Of a stretch of 64,000 bases of DNA, positions 1 to 10,839 are shown piece after piece (the stretch's first letter is position 1; every line of letters begins with the position of its first letter). The stretch is from NCBI GenBank assembly GCA_029844215.1, contig JAQGDG010000036.1:868001-932000 (forward strand). The letters are read 5' to 3'. A program made the translations under genes and the position numbers. This DNA comes from Przewalskia tangutica. Its lineage: Eukaryota; Streptophyta; Magnoliopsida; Solanales; Solanaceae. The notes under the pieces were generated by a model. That model saw only the letters and a list, made by a program, of their open reading frames with translations. It was not told where the DNA came from and made no database searches.

Positions 1-731
1 CGACTATCGGTTCATCCGAATGTATTTCACTCGACTACGGTTCATAGGATGAACTGGAATGTATTCCACACGTTTCTATATTGGGTCCATAAGATGGGCC
101 GAGACCGTTATACGTATCACATGATTTGCACCTAGATCACGGCAGTGAGGAAGGAGTTCCACGGGCATGAGGGATGACTTTGAGGGCGTGAGCCCCTGAC
201 TTGACATGACTGCTTTTATGTTGTGAACTGTAGTTTGGTTATCATACATGTCTCCTGCTTTATATAGACTATTATGATTTCATTTACAGTATTTTGCAGT
301 TTCACATACTTGGTACCTGTTGTACTGACCTCCTTCGGGGGGCTGCATTCATGCCGCAGGTAAAAGGTACATCGACTGTCGATCCCCGCTTATAGGATCA
401 CATTTCAGCGTGTTGGGAAGCTCCGTTCCTTCGGAGGCTTATCTTTTGGTATGTTACCCTGAGTCCAGATTCTTATACATTCGTGTATGGCGGGCCTGTC
501 CCCGTCATAGTTGTTGTAAAAATCTTAGAGGTCTCAGAGCACTGCAAGCGTGGTTTGTAAAAGGATAACGTCGGGTATTTATGTATATATGATGAAGGCA
601 ACCGTTTTTGGTTGACATGTTTATTTATCTTTTCTCTTAATTCATGTTCATGTTTTTTATTCCGCTGATTTTCTCTCGATGTTGTATCACTAGGTGCCGG
701 GTAAGGCACGATCCACGCTCGGTTCGTCGTG
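1..731 (+). repeat. Element A 5' LTR, 3' end only
   Basis: Aligns by eye with the last 0.7 kb of the LTRs at 10100-10839, 24100-24698 and 28330-29011. Shared landmarks are the block around 196-260 ending in ACATGTCTCC, the GGAGGCTTATC block near 433, GATGTTGTATCACTAG near 680, and a GGTGCCG...GGCAC stem near the end. Bases 1-115 hold degenerate copies of a roughly 46-bp unit most like the cassette of solo LTR D. The normal GTCGTGACA terminus is eroded near 731, and neither the primer-binding site nor the usual leader of about 190 bp follows, so a small deletion joins LTR and gag. Confidence 0.8.
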
Positions 732-744
732 ATGCGTGATAAAG

Positions 745-1590
745 CAAATAGCTCACGAGGCTACGATACGAGTCTCGATTCTCGACGGGAAGCGAGGATA
801 TGGGTGAGTTACGAGATGACCCATTTACTAGTTAGGTTTATGGCGAGATTGAGGGCCGACGGAGCCGGTGTACAGATGAGCACCCTGCAGCCGATAGTTG
901 GAGACTTCGACTTCGAGTTGTAGTCCACCGAGTTCAACGGTCGAGGCACGAGGATGATCCGCAGGAGTTCATCAAGCGATTCTGGATGATCACGAGTGAT
1001 CAAGGCTTGAGACCGAGTCGGTGGTCTTAGGTTCGCATCGCTGCGTGATCCGCGATGATCGGTTTGATTCGTGGGAGCTGTCCCGGGGAGCATGCGCCTC
1101 GGCTGTTTGGGACGAGTTCTCGAGGCATTTCCCATTTCTTGCCTCCGCAGATGAGGAAAACGCGGACAAATTTAATCTTTGACGAGAGGCGTGGTTCGGG
1201 AGTACAACATTGAGTTCGACTCGTTGGCTCGATATGTCCCTGCGTTAGTAGCAGATATGGAGGACAGGGTGCACCGCTACGTCACCGGGCTCGATGACTA
1301 CTTGTCAGAGGCTTGCTCTGGTGTAGCTCTTCACGGGCATGGGCATTGCTCGTATACGAGCTTATGCGCGGGATGGAGAACGTAGAGACCGACGTAGGAC
1401 CATGATCGGCATAAGATGGCCAAGACAGCGGGTCCTTTGGTAACTTTCGAGGCAGAAGCCTCCGCAGATCGAATATATACCTCATCCGATTCGAGTGGTC
1501 TCGCGCGCCTTCGGGACGTCGGGAGTATTCGGAGCGTGTCGAGGCTCGGTTCAGATTTTGGGAGCAGGGTGTTAGCCGAGATGAAGCCTC
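745..1590 (+). pseudogene. gag: Gag (retrotransposon capsid), fragment 1 of element A
   Basis: Encodes the body of a plant Ty3/Gypsy Gag, the structural protein that forms the virus-like particle. Family-typical stretches are visible in different frames: DPQEFIKRFW near 965, HFLPPQMRK near 1130, and EYNIEFDSLARYVP then VADMEDRVHRYVTGLDDYL at about 1205-1305. These match the Retrotrans_gag core. The frame changes several times and in-frame stops occur, so no full protein can be made as written. The N-terminus with the usual MP-basic start is missing. Element B interrupts the gene at 1590, and it resumes at 10840 with the proline-rich lead-in to the zinc knuckle. Sequencing indels may explain some of the frame breaks. 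Confidence 0.8.
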
Positions 1591-1910
1591 TGTTATACCC
1601 GTAGTTCCGTGGTATGTATGCGAGGACGCACGTGCGAGAATACGGCGTAAAGATTGGAAAGGAAGAAAGAGGCGATTTTTCCACGGAAAAGTTTCCGTTT
1701 TTGTGAAGGAAAAAGGTTCGTTAATGGGAATTGGATTCCCGGTTTGGTATTCTGACTTCCTGGAATATTAGAGAATTATGGAATTTTATTTTGGAAATGG
1801 TCACGTGGGGCCCACTTTGAGAAATTTACTGGTTTTGTGGGGCCCACTTTGTTTTCGAGATTTTGGCCATTGTGGATATTTTCGAAGATGTTTTATTTTG
1901 GGCGATAGAA

Positions 1911-1928
1911 GGGTGACACGTGTCACCC
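1911..1928. promoter_or_regulatory. Palindromic G-box in B 5' LTR U3
   Basis: GGGTGACACGTGTCACCC is a perfect 18-bp palindrome centred on the G-box core CACGTG, about 350 bp upstream of the TATA box. G-box/ABRE cores are known targets of plant bZIP and bHLH factors. A second CACGTG lies at 1802-1807, next to GGGCCCAC motifs like TCP site II elements. The palindrome recurs in other LTRs, which supports a role in LTR transcription. Confidence 0.55.
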
Positions 1929-2278
1929 CGCCAGTGGCTTATCGAATGGCATTTGTGCACAACACCGGTTAGAGTCGTTTTTTAAACGCTTTACATAACG
2001 TGCGAAGGGAAAATTCCGGCGATGTCGTTTCGGATGTTTGCGGATTGTTCCGCGAGACGGACCATTTTGGACCAACGAGAGGGTGGCACTTGGCACCCTC
2101 GCATTGGTGGGCAAGGTGGCGCATACGGGACCAATCGTGGAGGTCAGTGGTAGATATTTTGGTAGATATTTGTGAGGGTTTTAAGGAGTAGGGACTAGGG
2201 GGCACTTGGGCATATCTTGGCCCTACACTTGTGTAGCACTTGGCTCAATCTTGGCCATTGGTTGGCCTTGGCTTGTCT

Positions 2279-2286
2279 TATAAATA
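2279..2286 (+). promoter_or_regulatory. TATA box of B 5' LTR
   Basis: TATAAATA followed by CCCTCTCCC. The same octamer sits at the same LTR position in most other copies. It lies 689 bp from the LTR start, so transcription should begin near 2310, leaving about 2.7 kb of R/U5 inside the LTR. Confidence 0.65.
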
Positions 2287-4214
2287 CCCTCTCCCTTTGA
2301 TGAATTCTTCATCCTTTCCTAAATGTTTCTAAGTGTTAAATCTTCTCCTCCCTTAGTGTTGAGTTCGCCAAGAGGCCTCCCTCTCCTAGAGGCCTTGGCA
2401 GTGGTACACCCCTCCTAGTAGTGTGGCCGTGGGTACCCCTACCAAGTTGCTTTGATAATACCCCCTTTGTGGTGTAGAAATACTCTCAAAGTATTGTTAT
2501 AATGCCCAAATTACCTTAGCCGTATACCTTGTAGTATTCTAAGGTTATACCTATACGAAAAGCCCGGAAATACTATTATACTTCCGTCACCACAAACCGA
2601 AACCCTAGGAAAATCTCCATAGTCCGTTGGAGTATTGTGTAGAAGTTGGTTAGAACTTCTAAGGGTGGTTTAGAGCGGGTTGGAGCGCTCGGAGTCGAGC
2701 TAAACGATTGCCCAGATCGACTTTATACTTGGATAATTATGGGCTTATCGAGGTAAATATCTTGTCCTCTATTGTAATTGGAAATTACATGTTGTTAGAA
2801 TATATAGTTAAAGTATACTATATATAGAACCGAACGTGGTTAGTTAGCAATGTCTTTTGACTTAAGCTCAAGAATCGAATCAACCTGATGAGACTTGTGT
2901 AGTAGTACTGTGGAGTAGAATTGTACCCGTCGGGTAAGATGTATAACCCCCGTTGGCTTGGTAGTACCCCAGTGAGAGGAGATTTACGCTGTTGTGGGGA
3001 GGTGCCGAATTTTCGTAGAATGTTCTACGATAAGATCTTAATGTTAATAAGCGCCTTGTGGCCTTATAGGTTGAAGTACTACGTGGCGCGCTCTACTTGG
3101 CTTTAGGAGTAGCCAGGTTGGGAGTACTTGAGCGTTTTGCTATTAGTCGATACTCGCCGCGAGGTATGCGAACCTCTTCCTATCTCTTCTAGCATGATAC
3201 GTGAACTATGTAGTACCTGGTGACGCATTATGTACTAAATGTATTTGATTGGTGTAAAACATAAAGTGTTATAACGGCTTTATGGGAAGTTGGTTATAAC
3301 GGCTTTATGTTGGTAAGAAAATACATGGTTTTTAAAAGGTAATCGATTTGAACTATAACCGCTTGTTATGTGTTAATAAAGAACTTCAAGTATTTCAAAA
3401 GAGTTTTGAATCATTTTGAGAGAAGAAGTAATACTTGATTTGTTTTGAAAACTTAAGAGTTATACTAGCTTTATGGAAAGTTAGGTATAACGTCTTAAGA
3501 ATGTTTTCTTGATTTTGGAAATCGGAATGTGTATCGACAAACCATCGCAGCGTTAATAAAAGGAAATGTTTTGTGATTAAGTATTATTAAAACCAGAGAA
3601 ACTTCCATCCGCAGAAGCTAAGATGAGACAAAATGATATTTCCTAGATCATGGTCATTTGTAATAAGATTGTTGTAAACAAGAATATCCTACTCACATAT
3701 AAGACTTATGTTTCTCGGATAGTTTAAAGAGAATTATATTCTTAAATGAATAAGACTATGAACTACTGAAACCTTTCTAAATAAGAAACATGAACATTTG
3801 AAATTAGGCAAACTTGGACGTTTGGAAAATAATGTTGTTACTTGAGTTTTACAAAGAGAAGTGTTTTGATTTACTTCAAAAGATAATCACTATATTTTCA
3901 TATACTCCGTATTGTGTGACTTTTGTGAAAGTAACGATCTTTTAAAGAGTTAATGTATGAAGTACTTTGGGGATAAAACCCGAACTTGTTAGCATATAGT
4001 AGAAGGTACCGTGTGTATAACTTGATTGTGTTGGTTTGTGATAGCCTTGTAATACCTTCGTTGATTTGATAAGTAAACATGCTAGACGCTACGTGTGTTA
4101 GTATCTTGTGATGTTTGTGTAAAGGGTTTTTCCTTTGTTGTGCTTATGTTGTTTAACGATAAGTCGCTATGATAGTATTATACATCACTCATCTCTTGAT
4201 GATTCCGGGTTGTC

Positions 4215-4480
4215 GCCTCCGATGCGGGTAGACTCAGCGGTCGATGGACCTATGATTCGAGACTACCTACGCGGTCCAGGGGCCTCGCGAATCGCGGAAG
4301 TTCCGTGTTAGGACGCGCCTCGTGGTCACGCGGTCACTTGTGGCTACGCGGACGGCGAGTCCGAGGATGCCGGGAGTAGCTACCCTCGACGCGGGTTATA
4401 CCTCATGCGGCCGATCCGATTGGCCTACGCGGAGTCAGCGGAAAGTTCGTGGCTAGACGCGCACATTAGATCTGCGGGCA
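4215..4480 (+). repeat. GC-rich tandem-repeat cassette, B 5' LTR
   Basis: Degenerate GC-rich repeats built on motifs such as ACGCGGTCC, TCGCGGAAGTTCCG and TAGACGCGC, with a longer period of about 140-150 bp (compare 4285-4320 with 4425-4460). The same type occupies this position in B 3' LTR, F, G and H, while A, C, D and E carry unrelated repeats there. Conserved LTR sequence flanks it on both sides. Confidence 0.6.
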
Positions 4481-4871
4481 AGTGGTCGCTTTGATCATGT
4501 AGCGATGCAGACATCTTATGATACGCTTCATGACCTTGTTGGTACCGTGGGTGTTAGTAGTCGGCTATGCCTTCGCATTTACCCTCAGACGTGTTATTAT
4601 AGCATGGCACAGCGGACACGTGTTCGTGTGTGTTCCTTGGTGCTGTTATATCATAAAGCTATGGCGATGAAAGGTATTCCACGCATGATTGATGTTGTGG
4701 CGTGAGACCCATTGTTATATTTGAGTGATGACTGAGGCGAGTCCCGGACTTGACATGATCGCTATTATTGTGAATCGTAGTTTGGTTATCATACATGTCT
4801 CCCGCTTTATAGACTATTATGATTTCATTTACGTGATTTTTAGTTTCACATACTGCACTGTCAGATCGACC

Positions 4872-5041
4872 TTCGGCCGAAAAGCGTATAAAGAGGCGAG
4901 CCTTCTCACCGAACAGCCCAACCGTAGCTCTCCGTGGCACATCCCGAGGCAAGGCGTTGGGCATGCCTCGTGGATCGCAAGACAGCCACTTTGTTGTCGA
5001 GAAGGTTAATGCCTCGGGCAAACTGATGACAAAAGTGGTAT
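4872..5041 (+). other. Abnormal 3' end of B 5' LTR
   Basis: The last ~430 bp expected of this LTR (compare 10410-10839) are absent. They are replaced by about 170 bp that include a stretch near 5003-5027 (GAGAAGGTTAATGCCTCG) resembling the 3' internal region of element H read in reverse (about 57376-57400). It still ends TGATGACA just before the primer-binding site. This could be a recombination or gene-conversion scar, or an assembly join. Confidence 0.5.
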
Positions 5042-5045
5042 CGAG

Positions 5046-5057
5046 CGGTTAATCCTC
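5046..5057 (+). other. Primer-binding site of B
   Basis: TGGTATCGAGCG sits 4 nt after the LTR end. It corresponds to TGGTATCAGAGC, the complement of the 3' end of plant initiator tRNA-Met, with one base missing. It primes minus-strand DNA synthesis in LTR elements that use this tRNA. Confidence 0.75.
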
Positions 5058-5231
5058 GGAAAGTGTCTACGCATCGATCGAAGAGTCTTGATTATCGGTG
5101 TGTTGTGCACCACGCCAATAATCGTGAGGCTATAGGATATTTAGGATTGGTTTCTATTCTTCTCACTCGAGGTCGTGCCTTAGAGTCAGTGTTTAAGTTG
5201 GACCTCTAAACGTATTTCTTTCCTCACCGCT

Positions 5232-5664
5232 ATGCCTCGCGCAGGCAACCCGCCCAGAGGCAAAGCGGCGGAGCCGCGAGTAGAATACGAGGGTTGCGAG
5301 GCACAGCCCAATCATTACCTAGGGTAGTGCTTCATTCGGATTTCGCGACGTTACTAGCCCCAATGAGTTTAGCACGGCGATTCCTGCTGCGGTCATGATA
5401 TTTGAACCTTCGCCCACGGCGAACAGAGAATGTAGATTGCAAAGAGGCGACCACATTAGCCATGGATTTGGCTACCAGAGATTATACCGATGTACCACGC
5501 AGTCTTGATGACTACCAAGAAAGGGTTGTGCAAGAGTAATTCTTGATTGGGCTTGAGCATGGCTCGTATGCGGGCTTACGCGCAGCAGTCGAGAAACGTA
5601 GAGATCGACGGGTTAACCAAGGATGCAGAAGAGGCCGAGCAGCGAGTCCTTCGGTAACTTTCAA
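5232..5664 (+). pseudogene. gag: Degenerate gag of element B
   Basis: Starts with ATG 5232, reading MPRAGNPPRGKAAEP, the basic MPxR-type start typical of these Gags and in the same position as the C and G gag starts. Downstream, in shifted frames, is a segment reading LATRDYTDVPRSLDDYQERV (about 5470-5530) that is shared with G and H. Next comes a stretch matching the ARMRAYAQ...MEERQRR region of the Gag family. The central capsid part is largely missing and no zinc knuckle is seen. It ends at a consensus splice-donor-like AAG|GTGAGTAT at 5665. It is not expected to make a working Gag as written. Confidence 0.6.
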
Positions 5665-7125
5665 GGTGAGTATACCTTAAGTGCTATGTTCGATAGCGGT
5701 GTTAGTTGTGATTAGAAATCATGGGGTTAACCGAGTAAGATTTTGGAGGATAGAGAAAGTGTGAGCCTTAGAGCTTTATACGCAAAGACCTTAGAGGTAA
5801 GGCCGTCTCGTAGAGGCGATGTTTATGTTTGACCTTATAGGAGTGCATAGTGCACGTGGTGTGGTTTGGGGATAGGTCCTAAGTAGTGTGAAATGAAGAT
5901 GGTGGTTGAGCTAAGAAGGCCGCTAGGTTTTCGTAACGTGATTAGTGAGATTGTTCCGATCGGAGCTAGTATCGCGCGTTGCCGTCGGGTTGAGGCCACG
6001 CTGCGGGTCAACCCGCGGCATATGGCGCGGTGGGGTTGTGGTGGTCCCGCCTTGTGGTAGGGTCACGAGGGTGCTAGGCCCAAGTTTAGTTAACCAACGT
6101 ACGAGTTCGTGGATGCGTTCGACCGGTGGTCGGGCCGATGGGGGCAGCCCATCGTGTTCTTCTGTCGGGACCGTTCACTTGGCAGTGTTGATTTATCGTA
6201 AGGTTGTAAGGCTGCGCGGTGCCTACCTTCACCTTATGACGCAGTGGAGCCCGTGTTACTGCTGTTTTTGTTTGGAAGTTTTACCAAGCATGTGTTAAGA
6301 ACTCAGTGAGTCTCGACCGCATTCGCCTCGCCATGCGTGGATTTCGAGGTAGTTGTGAGGATTGTTGTCTCTCGTGGAGGAGCGTTTGAGCTACCATTTC
6401 GTTGTTCGGATGTCGCCTTATGAAGCCTTGCGGGCGGAAGTGTAAGTTGGTCGATTGGTTCGATGTTGGCGGGGTTCAGATAGTTGGTTCACTTGTTCCC
6501 AGACCGTGGATAGTGGTGCTTGTCTAGAAGAAGTTACGGCACTCAGAGAATCGTGCGGATAATCGGCGACGACGCTTAGAGTTCGTGTGACGGTCTTCTT
6601 GAAAGTACCACCGACGAGTGTGACGAGTTTTGGAAATGTAGGAACTTAGCCCGAGTTACTTTGGGCCTTTGTGAGTTCATGTGAAGAATAGGCCGTTGCC
6701 TATATGTTAGCATTTGCCGTCCGACTTAGGAGGAAGGGCGTCCGTCTTTTCGTATTGTTATGTTCGGGAAAGTATCAAGATCCATCCGTAATGTTCCCGC
6801 TAATGATGACCTCGTTAGAGATAGTAACCCGAGTTTTGGATACTAAGCATGATCGTAAATATGGTAAGAATTCGAGTGTCTGGCGCCTTGATGATCGCAC
6901 GCAGGCGGTACCATTTGTTGGGTCGTTGGAGCAAGGCTCGCGACAAAGTGACAAAAGTAGTATTATTTGTGGTGATGTTAGAGGTGTTTCCTCGTGGACT
7001 TGGATGTAGGTATTTTGCGTGGGTACTTTGTGGCCACCGCGGGATTGTTTCGTAAGTATAGTAGTGAAGACTATCTTCGCACGCGTTCGTTTTGAGACTT
7101 AGAAGGAACATTCGACGAATGTTTC
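5665..7125 (+). other. Pol-less internal region of B
   Basis: About 1.46 kb between gag and the polypurine tract. It aligns in patches with the internal regions of A, C, G and H, for example the palindromic GCGGGTCAACCCGC near 6005 and the GGTACCATTTGTTGGGTCG block near 6907. Open frames such as 5945-6298 are not kept open in A, so I read this as non-coding. No pol motif is recognised. Confidence 0.65.
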
Positions 7126-7135
7126 TAAGGAAGAA
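7109..7135 (+). other. Hairpin plus polypurine tract of B
   Basis: An inverted repeat with arms ACATTCG/CGAATGT, sharing its loop bases, is followed by TAAGGAAGAA directly before the LTR start TGTTAT at 7136. The purine run primes plus-strand synthesis. The same hairpin precedes the tract in A, C, F, G and H. Confidence 0.65.
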
Positions 7136-7449
7136 TGTTATACCCGTAGTTCCGTGGTATGTATGCGAGGGCGCACGCACGAGAATACCGCGTGAAAGAT
7201 TGGAAAGGAAGAAAGAGGCGATTTTTCCACGGAAAAGTTTTGGTTTTGTGAAGGAAAAAGGTTCGTTAATGGGAATTGGATTCCCAGTTTGGTATTCGAC
7301 TTCCTGGAATATTAGAGAATTATGGAATTTTATTTTGGAAATGGTCACGTGGGCCCACGGAGAAATTTACTGATTTTGTAGAGCCCACTTTGTTTTGAGA
7401 TTTTGGCCATTGTGGATATTTTCTAAGATGTTTTATTTTGGGCGATAGA

Positions 7450-7467
7450 GGGTGACACGTGTCACCC
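7450..7467. promoter_or_regulatory. Palindromic G-box in B 3' LTR
   Basis: An identical 18-bp palindrome to 1911-1928 at the equivalent position. Confidence 0.55.
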
Positions 7468-7809
7468 CGCCAGTGGCTAGTGAATGGCATTTGTGCACAA
7501 CACCCTTGCTAGAGTCGTTTTTCGCTAAACGTTTTACATAACTTCGAAGGAAAATTCCGCTATGTCTTTTCTTATTTTTGCGGATTTTTCCGAGAGACTA
7601 ACATTTTGGGACCAACGAGAGGCGGCACTTGGCACCCTCTCATGGGCAAGGTGGGCGCATGGGACCAATTGGGAGGTCAGTGGTAGATATTTTGGTAGAT
7701 ATTTGTGAGGTTTTAAGGAGTAGGGACTAGGGGCACTTGGGCATATCTTGGCCCTACACTTGTGTAGCACTTGGCTCGATCTTGGCCATTGGTTGGCCTT
7801 GGCTTGTGC

Positions 7810-7817
7810 TATAAATA
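7810..7817 (+). promoter_or_regulatory. TATA box of B 3' LTR
   Basis: TATAAATA, equivalent to 2279-2286. Confidence 0.6.
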
Positions 7818-9749
7818 CCCTCTCCCTTTGATGAATTCTTCATCCTTTCCTAAATGTTTCTAAGTGTTAAATCTTCTCCTCCCTTAGTGTTGAGTTCGGC
7901 CAAGAGGCCTCCCTCTCCTAGAGGCCTTGGCCGAGGTACACCCCCTCCTAGTAGTGGCCGTGGGGTACCCACTGTGAGTTGCTTTCGTATAATACCCCCT
8001 GTGGTGTAGAAATACTCTCAAAGTATTGTTATAATGCCCAATTACCTTAGCCGTATACCTTGTAGTATTCTAAGGTTATACCTATCTAAAAGCCCTGGAA
8101 TACTATTATACTTCCCGTCAAAACCGAAACCCTAGGAAAATCTCCATAAGTGGTTGGAGTATTGTGTAGAGTTGGTTAGAACTTCTAAGGTGGTTTAGAG
8201 CGGGTTGAGCGCTGAGTCGAGCTAAGCGATTGCCCGGATCGACTTTATACTTGGATAATTATGGGCTTATCGAGGTAAATATCTTGTCCTCTATTGTAAT
8301 TGGAAATTACATGTTGTTAGAATATATAGTTAAAGTATACTATATATAGAATCAACGTGGTTAGTTAGCAATGTCTTTTGACTTAAGCCCAAGAATCGAA
8401 TCGATTCTGACATGAGACTTGTGTAGTAATCTTGTGGAGTAGAATTGTACCCGTTCGGGTAAGATGTATAACCCCACGGTTGGCTTGGTAGTCACCCGTG
8501 AGAGGAGGAGATTTACGCTGTCATGGGAGAGTCGCCAATTTTCTCAGAGAATGTTCTACGATAAGATCTTAATGTTAATAAGCGCCTTGTGGCCTTATAG
8601 GTTGAAGTACTACGTGGCGCTCTACTTGGCTTTAGGAGTAGTAGCGGTTGGGAGTACTTGAGCGTTTTGCTATTAGTCGATACTGTCGCGAGGTATGTGA
8701 ACCTCTTCCTATCTCTTCTAGCATGATATGTGTGAACTATGTAATGCGGTGAGCGTCGTGTACTAAATGTATTTGATTGGTGTAAAACATAAAGTGTTAT
8801 AACGGCTTTATGGGAAGTTGGTTATAACGGCTTTATGTTGGTAAGAAAATACATGTGGTTTTTAAAAGGTAACTGATTTGAACTATAACTGGCTTGTTAT
8901 GTGTTAATAAAGAACTTGAAGTATTTCAAAAGAGTTTTGAATCATTTTGAGAGAAGAAGTAATACTTGATTTGTTTTGAAAACTTAAGAGTTATACTAGC
9001 TTTATGGAAAGTTAGGTATAACGTCTTAAGAATGTTTTACTGATTTTGGAAATCAGAATGTGTATCGACAAACCACTGCAGCGTTAATAAAAGGAAATGT
9101 TTTGACAGATTAAGTATTATTAAAACCAGTAGAAACTTCCATCTGCATAGAAGCTAAGATGAGACAAAATGATATTTCCTAGATCATGGCTGCTGTAATA
9201 AGATTGTTGTAAACAAGAATATCCTACTCACATATAAGACTTATGTTTCTCAGATAGTTTAAAAGAGAATTATATTCTTAAATGAATAAGACTATGAACT
9301 ACGAAACCTTTCTAAATAAGAAACATGAACATTTGAAATTAGGCAAACTTGGACGTTTGGAAAATAATGTTGTTACTTGAGTTTTACAAAGAGAAGTGTT
9401 TTGATTTACTTCAAAAGATAATCACTATATTTTCATATACTCCGGGTATTGTGTGACTTTTGTGAAAGTAACGTATCTTTTAAAGAGTTAATGTATGAAG
9501 TACTTTGGGGATAAAACCCCGAACTTGTTAGCATATAGTAGAAGGTACCTGGTGTGTATAACTTGATTGTGTTGGTTTGTGATAGCCTTGTAATACCTTC
9601 TTGTTGATTTGATAAGTAAACATGCTAGGATGCTACGTGTGTTAGTATCTTGTGATGTTTGTGTAAAGGGGTTTTTCCTTTGTTGTGCTTATGTTGTTTA
9701 ACGATAAGCTGTTATGATAGTATTATACATCACTCATCTCTTGAGATGA

Positions 9750-10060
9750 TTCCGGTTGTCGCCTCCACGCGGGGTAGACTTCAGCGGTCGATGGACCTAT
9801 GATTCGAGACTACCTACGCGGTCCGAGGGCTTTATGCGAATCGCGGAAGTTCCGAGTTAGACGCGCCTTGTGGTCACGCGTCCTTGTGGCCACGCGGACG
9901 GCGAGTCCGTGATGTGCCGGGAGTAGCTACCGATGCGGGTTATATCTCATGCGGGCGATCTGATTGGCCTATGCGAGTCGCGAAAGTTCGAGGCTGGCTA
10001 GACGCGCACATTAGATCATGCGGGCAAGTGGTCGCTTTGATCATGTGGCGGTTCAGACAG
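9750..10060 (+). repeat. GC-rich tandem-repeat cassette, B 3' LTR
   Basis: Equivalent of 4215-4480 with the same degenerate units (TCGCGGAAGTTCCGAG, TAGACGCGC). Several 1-5 base length differences from the 5' copy fall inside CG-rich words. Confidence 0.6.
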
Positions 10061-10839
10061 ATCTTATGATACGATTCATGACCTTGTTGACCGTAGGTGT
10101 TAGTAGTCGGCTATGCCTTCGCATTTCACCTATGCGTGTTATTATGGCACAGGGACTGGTGTTCGTGTGTGTTCCTTGGTGTCATATATCATAAAGCCTG
10201 GCGATGAGGAAGGTATTCCACGGGCATGATTGATGTTGTGGGCGTGAGACCCATTGTTATATTTGAGTGATGACTTGAGGGCGTGAGTCCCTGACTTGAC
10301 ATGATCGCTATTATGTGAATCGTAGTTTGGTTATCATACATGTCTCCCTGCTTTATAGACTATTATGATTTCATTTCTGATTTTTAGTTTCACATACTCT
10401 GCACTTGTTATGTGACCTCCTTGCCCGGGCTGCGTTACGCCGCGGTAAAGGTACACCACTATTGATCCTCGCTCTTAGGAGTCCTGATTCGGCGTGTGGG
10501 AAAGCTCCGTTTCTCGGAGGCTTATCGATGGTATAGTCCCTGTTGTTGTAGGTGTTTACATTCGGGGTATGGCGGCCCTGTCCGCCATTGTTGTCGTATC
10601 ATTTCTTAGAAGTGCAGAAATCTTTGTTGTGGCGGGGTTTGTAAAAAGGATTAAAACTGTTCATGTTGGAAAAAGTTGTTATTTATATATATGCCGAAAG
10701 GCAAGTTTTTCTCAGATTATTGTTTCATATTTCATAATATGTCTTGTATTGTTTTATGTTCCGCTGATTACTCTGATGTTGTATCACTAGGGTGCCCGGG
10801 GTAAGGCACCAGTCACGGGCCCGGAATCGAGTCGTGACA

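Larger units (their letters stand above)
1591..5041 (+). repeat. Element B 5' LTR
   Basis: A 3.45-kb direct repeat of 7136-10839. From about 1591 to 4870 the two copies match almost base for base apart from short indels. Inside are a U3 with G-box palindrome (1911-1928) and TATA box (2279-2286), splice-donor-like sites at 2753 and 3164, repeated TTATAACGGCTTTATG motifs near 3270-3310, an AATAAA at about 3555, and a GC-rich repeat cassette at about 4215-4480. Bases 4872-5041 do not match the other LTR. No gene is seen. Confidence 0.88.
1591..10839 (+). mobile_element. LTR retrotransposon B, nested in gag of A
   Basis: A 9.25-kb plus-strand element: 5' LTR 1591-5041, tRNA-Met-type primer-binding site 5046-5057, 2.1-kb internal region with a degenerate gag start, polypurine tract before 7136, and 3' LTR 7136-10839. 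It begins TGTTAT and ends GTGACA. The left flank is GCCTC (1586-1590). The right flank keeps only the final C at 10840, so the target duplication is imperfect, but the Gag frame of A reads through the junction as ...KPPPLPRC. The LTRs make up about 77% of the element and there is no pol. The 5' LTR has an abnormal 3' end (see 4872-5041). Confidence 0.85.
7136..10839 (+). repeat. Element B 3' LTR
   Basis: A 3.70-kb partner of 1591-5041 and the best reference LTR in the window: start TGTTATACCCGTAG, G-box palindrome, TATA box, two conserved donor-like sites (8275, 8693), CATAAAG/CTTTATG inverted repeats near 8780-8835, GC-rich cassette 9750-10060, a GCC-GAAA-GGC hairpin at 10693-10702, TATCACTAG near 10790, and terminal GTCGTGACA 10831-10839. 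Differences from the 5' copy are mostly 1-4 base indels. Confidence 0.88.

Noticed and set aside
5945..6298. A 117-codon frame with partial look-alikes in C, G and H
   Set aside because: The matching part of A (about 20300-20530) has stops in this frame, and the similarity is explained by homologous non-coding DNA.
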